64,000 nt of DNA from contig NZ_JAFIQX010000005.1 in the NCBI RefSeq assembly GCF_017356035.1, forward strand, positions 1 to 64,000. The letters are read 5' to 3'. Below the pieces are notes generated by a model, which was given only the letters and a program-made list of their open reading frames with translations, made no database searches and was not told the DNA's origin. The position numbers and the translations under genes were made by a program. Source of the DNA: Longitalea luteola. GTDB taxonomy: Bacteria; Bacteroidota; Bacteroidia; Chitinophagales; Chitinophagaceae. Of this stretch, positions 1 to 8,129 are shown in pieces (the stretch's first letter is position 1; every line of letters begins with the position of its first letter).

Positions 1-3
1 TCA

Positions 4-72
4 TGATTTGACAGCTTTTGGGATTACTTAATTGTGTAGTTACTTTAAAGTTAATCCCAAACTGTCAGATCA
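4..72. repeat. Imperfect inverted repeat at window edge
   Basis: The arm at 4-26 (TGATTTGACAG then TTTTGGGATTA) is the near reverse complement of 51-72 (TTAATCCCAAA then CTGTCAGATCA), with about 24 bases between. One mismatch and a small bulge interrupt about 20 paired bases. There is no T-tract, so it is not an obvious intrinsic terminator. It could be the end of a mobile element, since a transposase remnant follows, but only one end is visible. Confidence 0.5.
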
Positions 73-149
73 TATTGAAGCTATTTCATATGATCGTATA
101 GTTCATTTTTAGTGTACTGTTTTATCATTAGTATCGATACGCTTCTGAA

Positions 150-480
150 GCTAAGTACAATCTACGCCTTTGGAGATGCCAATGTTAAAAGTATCCTGGC
201 CCGGGGATGGTCGGTTTTTGTTTCGGCATACGCTTGTTTTTCCTCTTTTGCTCTTTCCAGGCCTATGATCTGATCTTCGGTATGAACTATGCCTTCCTGG
301 TTTAATTAACCTCTAAGGCAGCTTTTAGGCGTTGAACATCGTTTCCTTGTTATAACGTAAGCGAGACACATCTAACACCATCTGCAGATATAAAATGACT
401 TACTTTTCAATTCATAACTTGCTGGAAGTTGCCATAAGCAGGCTTTATAGTCGCCATAGCCAATAATTTCCTTCACCATA
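150..480 (-). pseudogene. Eroded IS481-like transposase remnant
   Basis: No intact frame exists, but reading the minus strand through several frames gives pieces in the order of the middle of IS481/IS3-type DDE transposases. These are SADGVRCVSL (like the family's GVRSIWLRH segment), NDVQRLKAALEVN (like the K-R-L-K-A-L-E helix), NQEGIVHTEDQIIGLERAKE followed by EKQAYAETKTDHP (about 308-190), and in another frame GQDTFNIGISKGVD (about 205-153), like the family's QDTFYVGTIKGVG just before the first catalytic Asp. Stops and frame changes separate the blocks, and the catalytic core beyond 150 is missing. The family comparison is from memory; the in-order blocks are seen directly. It is a dead fragment. 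Confidence 0.6.
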
Positions 481-812
481 TTCCTCTGTTGGATTCTTAG
501 TGTATGGTTTACGTCGGCTAACTTCTTGTAAGGCAGAATCACCTTCTTTGTCTTTGTAACGGTAGAAAGTGACTCGTTCTCTATTAGCAGTTGCTTCTCT
601 GCGGGAAGTCGACTACAAAATGGCTACAGTAACAAGCAGTATGGGGGTCTGGCAGTTTTATAGTCCTTATTCAGTAAACAGATGGCTCACAGTAAAGCCG
701 TATGGCTTTGACACAATCGTATGCAATAAATAAATATTGTCCCTTGTTAAGGGACAATATTTATTCAACGCCTTTACATTTAGTTATAAATGACGTCTGT
801 TTTTACTTTAGA

Positions 813-1109
813 TTATTGTCTTTTTATTGTAGTAGGAGCTTGGTTAAGGCAATTTGGATTTAGTCCATTCACTGTACAAGTTGGATTACCTTGATTATCA
901 ATGCTCGCGGTAACGGTGCAGAAAATAGTTGTTCCGCTGTTAGTGGTTGTTCTTGCAAAAGCTGTGTTTGGACACGCTAAGTTAACACATGCGTTATTTA
1001 CAGATGCCGCAGTACAATAATCTGCGCTATATCTTGCTTTAAATGCCAGTGCTGCACCTACAACAGCTAATAAACCTAAAGATAGCAACATGATTTTTAC
1101 TTTCTTCAT
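813..1109 (-). CDS. Small secreted DUF6520-like protein
   Basis: This 98-residue protein starts with a basic N-terminus (MKKVK) and a hydrophobic stretch ending at ALAFKA, a typical signal peptide or single-membrane anchor. The mature part is short, rich in Asn and Thr, and has six cysteines (near 32, 40, 45, 63, 77 and 86), which suggests disulphides outside the cytoplasm. The pattern MKKVK-LL-hydrophobic-ALAFKA-x-YC matches small Bacteroidota proteins catalogued as DUF6520, by my recollection. Its function is unknown. It stands alone in a decayed region. Confidence 0.65.
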   Translation of the reverse strand: MKKVKIMLLSLGLLAVVGAALAFKARYSADYCTAASVNNACVNLACPNTAFARTTTNSGTTIFCTVTASIDNQGNPTCTVNGLNPNCLNQAPTTIKRQ

Positions 1110-1420
1110 AAAATAAAATGCCTTTTACAATTGAAAAAGCTAAAGGTTGATTTTAAAAATAGCCTACTCGTTTATAGTGGTTTTCGGCTTCGCCACATGG
1201 TGATATTGTCGCTAGTGTTTTATAGCTTTTGCAATTCATCGAATTAATGAGCTTCGACTATAATACAAGGCGACCGGTGTTCAGAGAAACATCGAAAGAA
1301 CTATTTGAAAGTTAATTAGATGTTTTTTCGAACATTCCGCCAAAACCGTCCAGCAGCGGGCCCTGCCGCAGGTGGTATTAGCATCGTTTGCAATAAGGTA
1401 GTCGGACTTGCGCAATGTGT

Positions 1421-1912
1421 TTATTCTTCTGCCACTTTTTTCAATTGGTGGCTGTATATTTTTCCGATAAATGTTTTTTTCAATTTCTTGTTTTTGCCAT
1501 AAATCGCGAGGTAAGGAAATGCAGGAATTTCAAAATAGTCATTGACCGCATTCGCGCTATCCAACCCGACAATAATGTTAGGGTATTTTGATAATTTGTA
1601 TTCGTTATTAAACTCTTTCACAGCAGATAGAGGAAAATAGGAAATGAAATAAAAATTTATATTCTTTAAATTATCAATATTTTCTACAATGTTTTTAGTT
1701 TGCGCTTTGCAGAAAGAACAATATGGGCTGAAGTAGAAAAATATAGATGCTTTATCATTTGGAAACTTGGCACTTCGCAGCCAAGTTGTGCTATCTGTTA
1801 ATAAGATGCTGAATTCAGGCATGGACTGTCCTTCCTTACCGCTTTTTTGCGGTTCAGAACTAAAGCAACCGGCTAATGAACTAATAAGCACGAGCTGGAT
1901 GATATTTTTCAT
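1421..1912 (-). CDS. Thioredoxin-fold lipoprotein
   Basis: The protein has 163 residues. The N-terminus MKNIIQLVLISSLAGC is a lipoprotein signal with lipobox LAGC, so Cys16 would be lipidated and the protein anchored in an envelope membrane. A segment like the TlpA/AhpC start follows (MPEFSILLTDS), then a strand and the redox motif CSFC (Cys65, Cys68) after FFYFSPY. IPAFPYLAIYG near residue 135 fits the cis-proline loop of thioredoxins. The likely role is a periplasmic thiol-disulphide protein. The partner is unknown; the upstream neighbours are unrelated. Confidence 0.75.
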   Translation of the reverse strand: MKNIIQLVLISSLAGCFSSEPQKSGKEGQSMPEFSILLTDSTTWLRSAKFPNDKASIFFYFSPYCSFCKAQTKNIVENIDNLKNINFYFISYFPLSAVKEFNNEYKLSKYPNIIVGLDSANAVNDYFEIPAFPYLAIYGKNKKLKKTFIGKIYSHQLKKVAEE

Positions 1913-2092
1913 ATTCTTTCTATTTTATTGGAAATTTGGGTCTTTAATTTAATGGAAATAAGTTTGGTAGATGACTGATAAAATCCATATTACTGTAACC
2001 ATTTCAAAAGTGACTTTATAAATGCAAATTCTTTACGTTGACAAGCCCTTTTTATTACCGTTTTCCTAGTGGTGCATGGAAAGGATATGCAA

Positions 2093-3643
2093 CTATGCTA
2101 CAAATACGTTGCCTTCTTTTTCTTCTATTGTTACTTGACGTTTGTTCAGGTTCATACTGCGCAACAGTTGAGAAAGCCAATCTACCAAAAGAAGAGCGAT
2201 TATGGTAGTGAGTAAAATAGGGAATGTTTGAAATCTCAACGCTGCAGATGATGCGAAGATGGTAAAAAAGGCATTAAACATCCATACCGCGCCGCCTATT
2301 ATAATCGTTTTGTTAAAAACATCATTGATTCGCCAGCCTTTAAGTAACACGTAATATAATAATCCAAACAACATTAATATGTTTATGATACCGGTAACAA
2401 TAGGATAATATGCGAGTATCCAGATATGGGGATTATTTAATCTGCTTTTGACTTTTACACTTTTATAACCAAACCATACTTTGGCCTGATCGGTGACTGC
2501 ATCCCTGCCAGAATTGTAGTTTTCTAGAAACTCAACTGGTGGCGCAAAATATTTACGAGTGTTTGGCCATAAAAACCACTCAGCAAAATGATAGGGATAT
2601 TTTTTGATAATATACATGCCATAGCTTTTATAAAATGGTCCCATACTAGCCCACTTTTTAAATTCTCCAGCTTTCGGATCCTTTAATTTAAATATGCTAT
2701 CTCTGTACCTCATAAGTGGCATACTTGGAGTCCACATATAAAAAGTGCTGGCTAATGCTTTCTCCGAAGGAAATACATTTCCATTATTTGTTTTGGCATA
2801 AAAGTCCTTAATCATATTATCTAACGCCTGGTACTTTAATGGCACCGGCCCTCTATCGGCACTATCTACGGATCGGTAAGCATACATAGCATTGTTTGCC
2901 ATTTGCCATCCACTAAACGGACTATATTGCCAATAACCGGTAAATTGTTTGTACTTATACATTGTAAAGCATACAAATATTCCGCATAATATTATCCCAT
3001 AACTAGCACCCACTAATTTTGCACGGATTGGTAATTTTGATAATCCAAAAGCTATCATTGTAATAAATGGGTAGATTAAGGCATTGTAACGAAAAGTAAA
3101 TGCTAAAAACAGTATGACAGCATGCCACGCAATAGTTTTGGTGCTCGGTTGGTGAATGTTCCAGAGTAGCAAGGCAAACCAAATAAAGCTTAATCCAGCA
3201 AACATACAGTCGCTGCTTACAAGGTTTCCTAGGTGTAAGAACAATGGATTCAATACCATAAAACATAATAGTACATATTGTATAGGCCGGCCTGTTTTAT
3301 AGAAATAGAATATTGTAAATAAGAGGTACAAAGCGCTACATTGAATGAATAAGTATTGAAAAGCTGATAAAGTATAATCGGTTTTGTTGAATACACTAAA
3401 AAGCCTTAGAAATTTTGAGTAACCAATCATATATGTACTTATGCTTAGATTTTGATCGGCTGCTTCCAGGTATGAGAATGAATCGCCATGTATATAGCTT
3501 ACAAATGGATATAAGTATTTGAAGATGCCGAACTGAAGGACAATGGCCAGAGCGGCCAAATATAAGATAATCCTATTCCCGGACTTATTATACAAGAAAT
3601 CTTTAAAGGATTGCTCTTTTAGAGTATTATCTGAAGAAATCAT
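2093..3643 (-). CDS. Polytopic membrane protein, possible GT-C glycosyltransferase
   Basis: This 516-residue protein has roughly ten hydrophobic segments spread over its length and a charged cytoplasmic C-terminus (NLNKRQVTIEEKEGN). The first membrane helix (about 27-47) is followed by an outward loop with HGDSFSYLEAAD. An acidic residue at that position is usual in GT-C-fold, lipid-linked sugar transferases such as ArnT/PMT relatives, so a glycosyltransferase role is plausible but unproven. A large soluble segment at about 240-380 would be periplasmic. It lies 21 bp downstream of the broken AraC gene. Base composition is AT-richer than the region after 7 kb, in line with acquired DNA. Confidence 0.6.
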   Translation of the reverse strand: MISSDNTLKEQSFKDFLYNKSGNRIILYLAALAIVLQFGIFKYLYPFVSYIHGDSFSYLEAADQNLSISTYMIGYSKFLRLFSVFNKTDYTLSAFQYLFIQCSALYLLFTIFYFYKTGRPIQYVLLCFMVLNPLFLHLGNLVSSDCMFAGLSFIWFALLLWNIHQPSTKTIAWHAVILFLAFTFRYNALIYPFITMIAFGLSKLPIRAKLVGASYGIILCGIFVCFTMYKYKQFTGYWQYSPFSGWQMANNAMYAYRSVDSADRGPVPLKYQALDNMIKDFYAKTNNGNVFPSEKALASTFYMWTPSMPLMRYRDSIFKLKDPKAGEFKKWASMGPFYKSYGMYIIKKYPYHFAEWFLWPNTRKYFAPPVEFLENYNSGRDAVTDQAKVWFGYKSVKVKSRLNNPHIWILAYYPIVTGIINILMLFGLLYYVLLKGWRINDVFNKTIIIGGAVWMFNAFFTIFASSAALRFQTFPILLTTIIALLLVDWLSQLLRSMNLNKRQVTIEEKEGNVFVA

Positions 3644-3664
3644 AGATTGAGCGTTTTTTTAAAT

Positions 3665-4400
3665 TTATAACGGTATAACTTTTGCTTCAGAAGGCATTTT
3701 GTTCTGGTTCCGATATTGAAGGGGTGTAATTTTATATATCCGCAAAAACTGTCGATGAAAGTAAGTTATAGTATTGTAACCGCTTTCAAATCCAATATCT
3801 TTTACCGGCTTATTTGTTTGCAGCAATTGTTCGCAAGCATATCTTAACCGAACTTCGTTTAAATAATCAATATAAGTTTTCTGCATGCAACGTTTGAAAT
3901 AATGACAAAAAGCTGAAACACTCATACATGCCAGCGTAGCCACTTGATTCAAAGAAATCCGCTGGTGGAAAGAAGCTAAAGTAAATTCAATAATTATATT
4001 GATATTATATACTTTTTTATAGTTAGTTAAATTCGACATTTTGGAATTCAGAATGACGTATTCATTAGTGCTGGTCATTATTTCTAAACATTGCATAAAC
4101 GGTATTTTACAGTTAATTACTGAGGGTGTTTCTAACGCGTCAACAAGTGATTTGATATTAAGGTTGATGTTGCCATTAAGTTTTAATCCATTCTTGATAA
4201 TAACAGTATTTGTTTATTTCGCTACATTCAGGCATGTTGATAAAATGATTGCCCCGGCTGTTGTCACGAAAATGTATTACGAAGCAGATTACTTACTGTA
4301 ATAAATGTCGCCTGTTTCGTCCTCTATGCAGTCGTCTATATACAATACCTGCTCCTTGAGTAAATAAAATAAGTTCATTTTCTATATGTTCATGTGGGTC
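3665..4400 (-). pseudogene. AraC-family regulator with shattered sensor domain
   Basis: The open part (3665-4096, 143 codons) is a good AraC/XylS DNA-binding domain: two helix-turn-helix units, with SLNQVATLACMSVSAFCHYF and then PVKDIGFESGYNTITYFHRQF, ending YKITPLQYRNQ. Such proteins normally have about 280 residues with an N-terminal cupin. Upstream on the same strand the lost half can still be read in pieces: DPHEHIENELILFTQGAG (about 4400-4345), then YIDDCIEDETGD in another frame, then FINMPECSEINK (about 4243-4208), then NGLKLNGNINLNIKSL, which runs in frame into the open part. At least two frame changes and a TAA separate these. The gene therefore looks inactivated, though a DNA-binding-only product from an internal start cannot be excluded. 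Confidence 0.75.
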
Positions 4401-4534
4401 ATTTAAAAAGAAAAGAAGTATTGATTTTTTCTATACTAAAGGAAGTGCTTTCTGGAGGCGTTAGTTTTTGTCGCAACGGTTTCATGTTTTTTTTTGAAAC
4501 AAATGTTATAACGATCAATTAATAAATAGAAAAT

Positions 4535-5419
4535 TTAGTTCTTCACTTTCTGTTTGATTAATGATTTTGTTGTGATCGATGCATACTTTAGTATGCAGTA
4601 AATTGCCCTAAACCCATCTCTCCACCCAATCTTCTTCCCCTCAGCAAACGTTCTCCCATAGTAGCTAATACCCACCTCATAGATCCGTATACTTGGCACT
4701 TGTGCAATCTTCGCAGTGACTTCAGGTTCGAACCCAAATCGCTTTTCATCAAGCGAAATCCGTTGAATGATATCCGTCCTAAACATTTTATACCCTGTTT
4801 CCATATCCGTCAAATTCAAATTGGTGAACATGTTACTTAAGAACGTGAGAAACTTATTGCCGATCGAATGCCAGAAGAACAGGATGCGGTGAGGATTGCC
4901 GCCCATAAAACGAGAGCCGTATACCACATCTGCCGAGCCAAGTACAATGGGTTTCAAGAGTGTGTTGTACTCGCCCGGATCATATTCAAGGTCAGCATCC
5001 TGTACCAACAGGTATTCGCCGGTTGCCTGGGCAATGCCTGTATGGATAGCCGCACCCTTTCCCTGGTTTACATCGTGTTTTATATATTTGAAGTAATTGA
5101 TCGTGAGATTCTGTGTATTGGCAATATAATTTTGTATAGCAGCCTCCGTATTATCCTTCGAACAATCATTCACAATGATCACCTCCTTCTCAATATTGCG
5201 GATCAACTTCACCTCATTGATCCGGTCCAGGATCAACCCAATGGTCTTTTCCTCATTATAAGCTGGTATTATTATAGATAGCCGGTTAATGCCAATGGCT
5301 TTTTCCTGTGCAGTTTGTGAAAGTCCTGTACTTTGATTATCCTGCTCCACTGCTGCGGGCAGCGTCTCAGGCACCGGCTGCACGATCAAACTATTGCTTG
5401 AATGAATTGTATCAGGCAT
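4535..5419 (-). CDS. Family 2 glycosyltransferase (DPM1-like)
   Basis: This 294-residue protein has an unstructured first 45 residues and then a GT-A fold: LSIIIPAYNEEKTI (about 47-60), the nucleotide-binding NDCSKDNT, and QDADLEYDPGEY with the DxD-type metal site, then VVYGSRFMGG and the acceptor-side TDMETGYKMFRTD. This is the signature of polyprenyl-phosphate mannose or glucose synthases and similar GT2 enzymes, which transfer sugar from a nucleotide donor to a lipid carrier at the inner face of the membrane. No C-terminal membrane helices are seen. It is 19 bp upstream-overlapped by no gene, and follows the MauE-like gene on the same strand, so the two probably share a transcript. Confidence 0.85.
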   Translation of the reverse strand: MPDTIHSSNSLIVQPVPETLPAAVEQDNQSTGLSQTAQEKAIGINRLSIIIPAYNEEKTIGLILDRINEVKLIRNIEKEVIIVNDCSKDNTEAAIQNYIANTQNLTINYFKYIKHDVNQGKGAAIHTGIAQATGEYLLVQDADLEYDPGEYNTLLKPIVLGSADVVYGSRFMGGNPHRILFFWHSIGNKFLTFLSNMFTNLNLTDMETGYKMFRTDIIQRISLDEKRFGFEPEVTAKIAQVPSIRIYEVGISYYGRTFAEGKKIGWRDGFRAIYCILKYASITTKSLIKQKVKN

Positions 5420-5438
5420 AAGGTTAATTTTTCAAGGT

Positions 5439-5945
5439 TTACAATTGAATCCTGTTCCAGTCTGCTTTGGCTGCTCTTCTCAGCTGCCTTTCCAGCCGTA
5501 CACCAATGAAGGCCAGTAGAATAAAGATGCTGTTGAATAGTAGATGGCCATTCCAGGATAGCAACGAGATAATACCGCCACAGCTGCAGGGCAACTCTTT
5601 AAAGAAGGTCATTACTGCTCCTATATATATGGTAAAGGCTATCATTAAGAACAGCGAAGCATATAACCCCTTCAACCGCCAACGCGGTATCATTAACATA
5701 AGGGATACAATGAATTCTGTTATCGGTAATGCCCAGGCTATGAAAGAAGAAACAGGCTTTAAGATAGGTGATTCGGCTATTTGCTCTTTAAATACACTAT
5801 ACTCCATTAATTTACTGATACCAGTATATAGGAAGAGTATGATAAACAGTATAGCTATAGTTTCTACAATAGTAGATTTTGATAGCCAGGTGAAGGAGAT
5901 GATCTTTGCAAATGGTTTCCGGTTTTGAATAACAGGACCTTCCAT
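5439..5945 (-). CDS. MauE/DoxX-like four-helix membrane protein
   Basis: This 168-residue protein has four predicted membrane helices: about 28-46 (VETIAILFIILFLYTGISK), 67-85, 92-112 and 125-147. The start of helix one (Y-T-G-I-S-K-L) and the helix-two motif WALPITEFIVSLMLM match the MauE/DoxX-like family of Bacteroidota. A conserved-looking cysteine pair, LPCSCGG, lies between helices three and four. MauE relatives are linked to disulphide handling of exported proteins, so a thiol role is possible. It is 19 bp from the downstream glycosyltransferase gene. Substrate and partner are unknown. Confidence 0.7.
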   Translation of the reverse strand: MEGPVIQNRKPFAKIISFTWLSKSTIVETIAILFIILFLYTGISKLMEYSVFKEQIAESPILKPVSSFIAWALPITEFIVSLMLMIPRWRLKGLYASLFLMIAFTIYIGAVMTFFKELPCSCGGIISLLSWNGHLLFNSIFILLAFIGVRLERQLRRAAKADWNRIQL

Positions 5946-6359
5946 GGTATATGGTTGATAATGTTTAATGGTATTCCCGTTCGACTTCCGCCAGCAGTGG
6001 AGACGAGTTGGGTCGTTTTAAAATGTACGTTGTAACAGCTAGTAGTGAAAGGGGTCGATAGAATGATAGTACATTCCCTTTGATCTTGGCTTGCCGTATT
6101 GGCTGTGTTTAGAAAAACACGGCGTACCGGCGGAAACCTTATCCATTAAGGATAGTTCAGTAATGACAGTACAATAGATTGGTAAGTCCGGATCTTGTAT
6201 CCGGGTGCGATTATTTAATAAGATGAAACAATTTGAATTTACATTGCCTGAAGTGGGAAGGTGAAACAACTACAAATGGCCTGTAACCGATCTCCTGATT
6301 CCTTCCGGCGGCAATCACCGGAGCTTCATTCATTCTGTATGCAAGTTACATGCGTGAAC

Positions 6360-6415
6360 TTTATCTTTTTGCATGATTGTTTTATCTTTTTGCAGTAACT
6401 GTTTATCTTTTTGCA
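6360..6415 (-). repeat. Three 21-bp repeats at the end of an AraC gene
   Basis: The minus-strand word TGCAAAAAGATAAA occurs three times with starts exactly 21 bp apart (6402-6415, 6381-6394, 6360-6373). The first copy contains the stop codon of the AraC-family gene ending at 6403. In another frame the three copies would encode a QKDK motif spaced by about seven residues. The period preserves reading frame, so a former or alternative C-terminal repeat extension is possible. Confidence 0.8.
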
Positions 6416-6831
6416 TCACTGAGGGCGGCCATGTGCTCCTGGAAGGCTTTTTCCCACTCAGTAGGTGACATGCCGAACTCTTTTTTAAAGGCCGTACAGA
6501 ACGCACTGGAAGATCCATAATAGCATTTTTTGGCGATCTGCTTTTTAGACATCCCTTCCTTTAAAAGGAACTTCGACAGGTACAGGCGTTGCTTTACCTG
6601 GTACTCTTTAATGCGCGTGCCGTATAGGGCTTTAAACGCTTTTTCAACCGAATTGCGATGGGGCGTACTTAAATGATCGAGTAATTCAGCGGCTGTCCGG
6701 TAATGAAAAGGATCCGTATCAATGTGCTTTTTAATGGAAGTTACCGCCGCTAGCACATAATTTGAATAAGGTTTCGTGTCGAGCATGGCAGAACGATTTA
6801 TCATGTTAAGGAAAATTGATCGCATTCTCAT
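6403..6831 (-). CDS. Short AraC-family DNA-binding protein
   Basis: This 142-residue protein consists almost only of an AraC-type helix-turn-helix domain, about residues 40-135: a first weak unit (FHYRTAAELLDHLSTPHRN), the linker YQVKQRLYLSKFLLKEG, and a second unit (SKKQIAKKCYYGSSSAF) followed by the family signature CTAFKKEFGMSPTEWEKAF. No cupin or other sensor domain is present. The first ATGs are close together (positions 1, 3 and 10), so the exact start is uncertain. HTH-only AraC proteins of this type may be controlled by partner proteins or by expression level. A similar short protein lies at 13963-14304. Confidence 0.8.
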   Translation of the reverse strand: MRMRSIFLNMINRSAMLDTKPYSNYVLAAVTSIKKHIDTDPFHYRTAAELLDHLSTPHRNSVEKAFKALYGTRIKEYQVKQRLYLSKFLLKEGMSKKQIAKKCYYGSSSAFCTAFKKEFGMSPTEWEKAFQEHMAALSDAKR

Positions 6832-6991
6832 CGTTCTACATTTCGTATAAGGTTTAATAAAAGTTTAATCCTTATCAAAAATACAGCTAAACAATTACCG
6901 CGCTTAAAAAATCAATTCATGTTTTGCCCAATGATGTCATAGTTTGCACCATTAGCACCGGTTTTACAACAATTGGCACGGCCCCGAACAT

Positions 6992-7033
6992 AAAAAGGGC
7001 AAAAGAGCGCCGCTTAAAAGCGCTCCCTTGCCC
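6992..7033 (-). terminator. Intrinsic terminator after the 7086-7916 gene
   Basis: Read on the minus strand, GGGCAAGGGAGCGC pairs with GCGCTCTTTTGCCC across a 9-base loop, with a two-base internal mismatch, and is followed at once by TTTTTA. It lies about 50 bp after the stop of the lipoprotein gene and fits its transcription end. Confidence 0.85.
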
Positions 7034-7085
7034 GGTCAGATTAGTTCCTGTTTATATATCATACAACGGCCGGCGCCGCCATAAC

Positions 7086-7916
7086 TTAATGGTAGCTGTA
7101 CACCGCATCCAGGTGCGCAGTATAATCCGGCATCTGCGGGTAAGTGGTTGTCGATTGCACCTTCTCGATGCGGTAATTGCTGACCGTAAAAATGTGCTCC
7201 TCTATTTTATCAACATACGCCGGATCAGCGCCTGTTTTCACTACCCGGGTTACCTTGGCCGGCAGCTTGTTGGCCTTTTGCAGTTGCATCATCACCGCCA
7301 GGTTGTAAATGGGATAGTTCTCCATCAGCGTGCTTTCTATATAATGGCCGGCCACAAAACTCACCGGTGGCGACCACGCATCGATCGTATGCGTAATTTC
7401 ATTAACGCCCTGGCGGGTGATCACTTTTGCCAGCTCACCGTGTTGATTGTATTCGTAGATGCTCAGACCTCTTAACTGGGTGCCGGCTTCATTGGTGATG
7501 GAATACTTCAGGGTATCAATTCTATTAGCGCCATTATAAATAAATTGAAACTGGTAGTGCCGGTCGGAGCTGGGCGTCTTCTCCTGGTTTTTCATTTTTA
7601 CTACTTTCCCCGAGGCGTCATACTCAAATACATTCTTGTACATGGAGCGGTCATCGTATAACTCAGTCAATTTATTACCCGCCCAACCGAAGACGGTACT
7701 GCCGCCTACATTCTGGTAGGTATAATCAATACGCTGCAGGCTGCTGTCGGGATGGTATACAAAGTTGCCGGTGAGCCCATTGCTCCAGGTGATGGTCTTT
7801 AAATAGTATTGCGGTACATCGATCCCGGGTTCGTCAATTTTGTCGTCTTTGTCACAGGCGGTAAAAAGCTTAACCAGGGTGGTGAGTAGTAACAGTGGTA
7901 ATAATGGTTTGGTCAT
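7086..7916 (-). CDS. Hypothetical lipoprotein with YD-like beta repeats
   Basis: This 276-residue protein has a lipoprotein signal peptide ending LFTAC, with Cys21 as the lipid site, and a charged spacer (DKDDKIDEPG). The rest is beta-rich with repeated short motifs of Tyr, Asp and Gly (VFEYDASGKVVKMKN, IYEYNQHGELAKV) that resemble YD-type or DUF4595-like repeats of Bacteroidota surface lipoproteins. No catalytic motif is seen. It has its own terminator and is divergent from the PhoX-like gene, with 213 bp between that likely contain both promoters. Confidence 0.75.
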   Translation of the reverse strand: MTKPLLPLLLLTTLVKLFTACDKDDKIDEPGIDVPQYYLKTITWSNGLTGNFVYHPDSSLQRIDYTYQNVGGSTVFGWAGNKLTELYDDRSMYKNVFEYDASGKVVKMKNQEKTPSSDRHYQFQFIYNGANRIDTLKYSITNEAGTQLRGLSIYEYNQHGELAKVITRQGVNEITHTIDAWSPPVSFVAGHYIESTLMENYPIYNLAVMMQLQKANKLPAKVTRVVKTGADPAYVDKIEEHIFTVSNYRIEKVQSTTTYPQMPDYTAHLDAVYSYH

Positions 7917-8129
7917 AACGGCTATAATTTCCTATATGACCGCAAATGTAACCTTACCGTGGCATTGGTCATAACGGGTAAATGACAGTTCATCCCGGTT
8001 TTTCAACAGTTCATACAGGCGTTCCAATTATTAGTGCCACTACATATTATAATCTAAAACATTTCGGTAACGCTGGGGTAACGTTTTGGTAACAGGAAGG
8101 GCCTTATTTGCGGCCTTAAATCTCCACGC

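Noticed and set aside
1320-1502. 60-codon plus-strand frame at 1.3-1.5 kb
   Set aside because: It overlaps the 3' end of the thioredoxin-like lipoprotein on the other strand and has no features. The gap 1110-1420 shows no supported gene.
6039-6269. 76-codon minus-strand frame and the 5946-6359 gap
   Set aside because: No signal, motif or coding bias, and no promoter. I see no supported gene in this gap.
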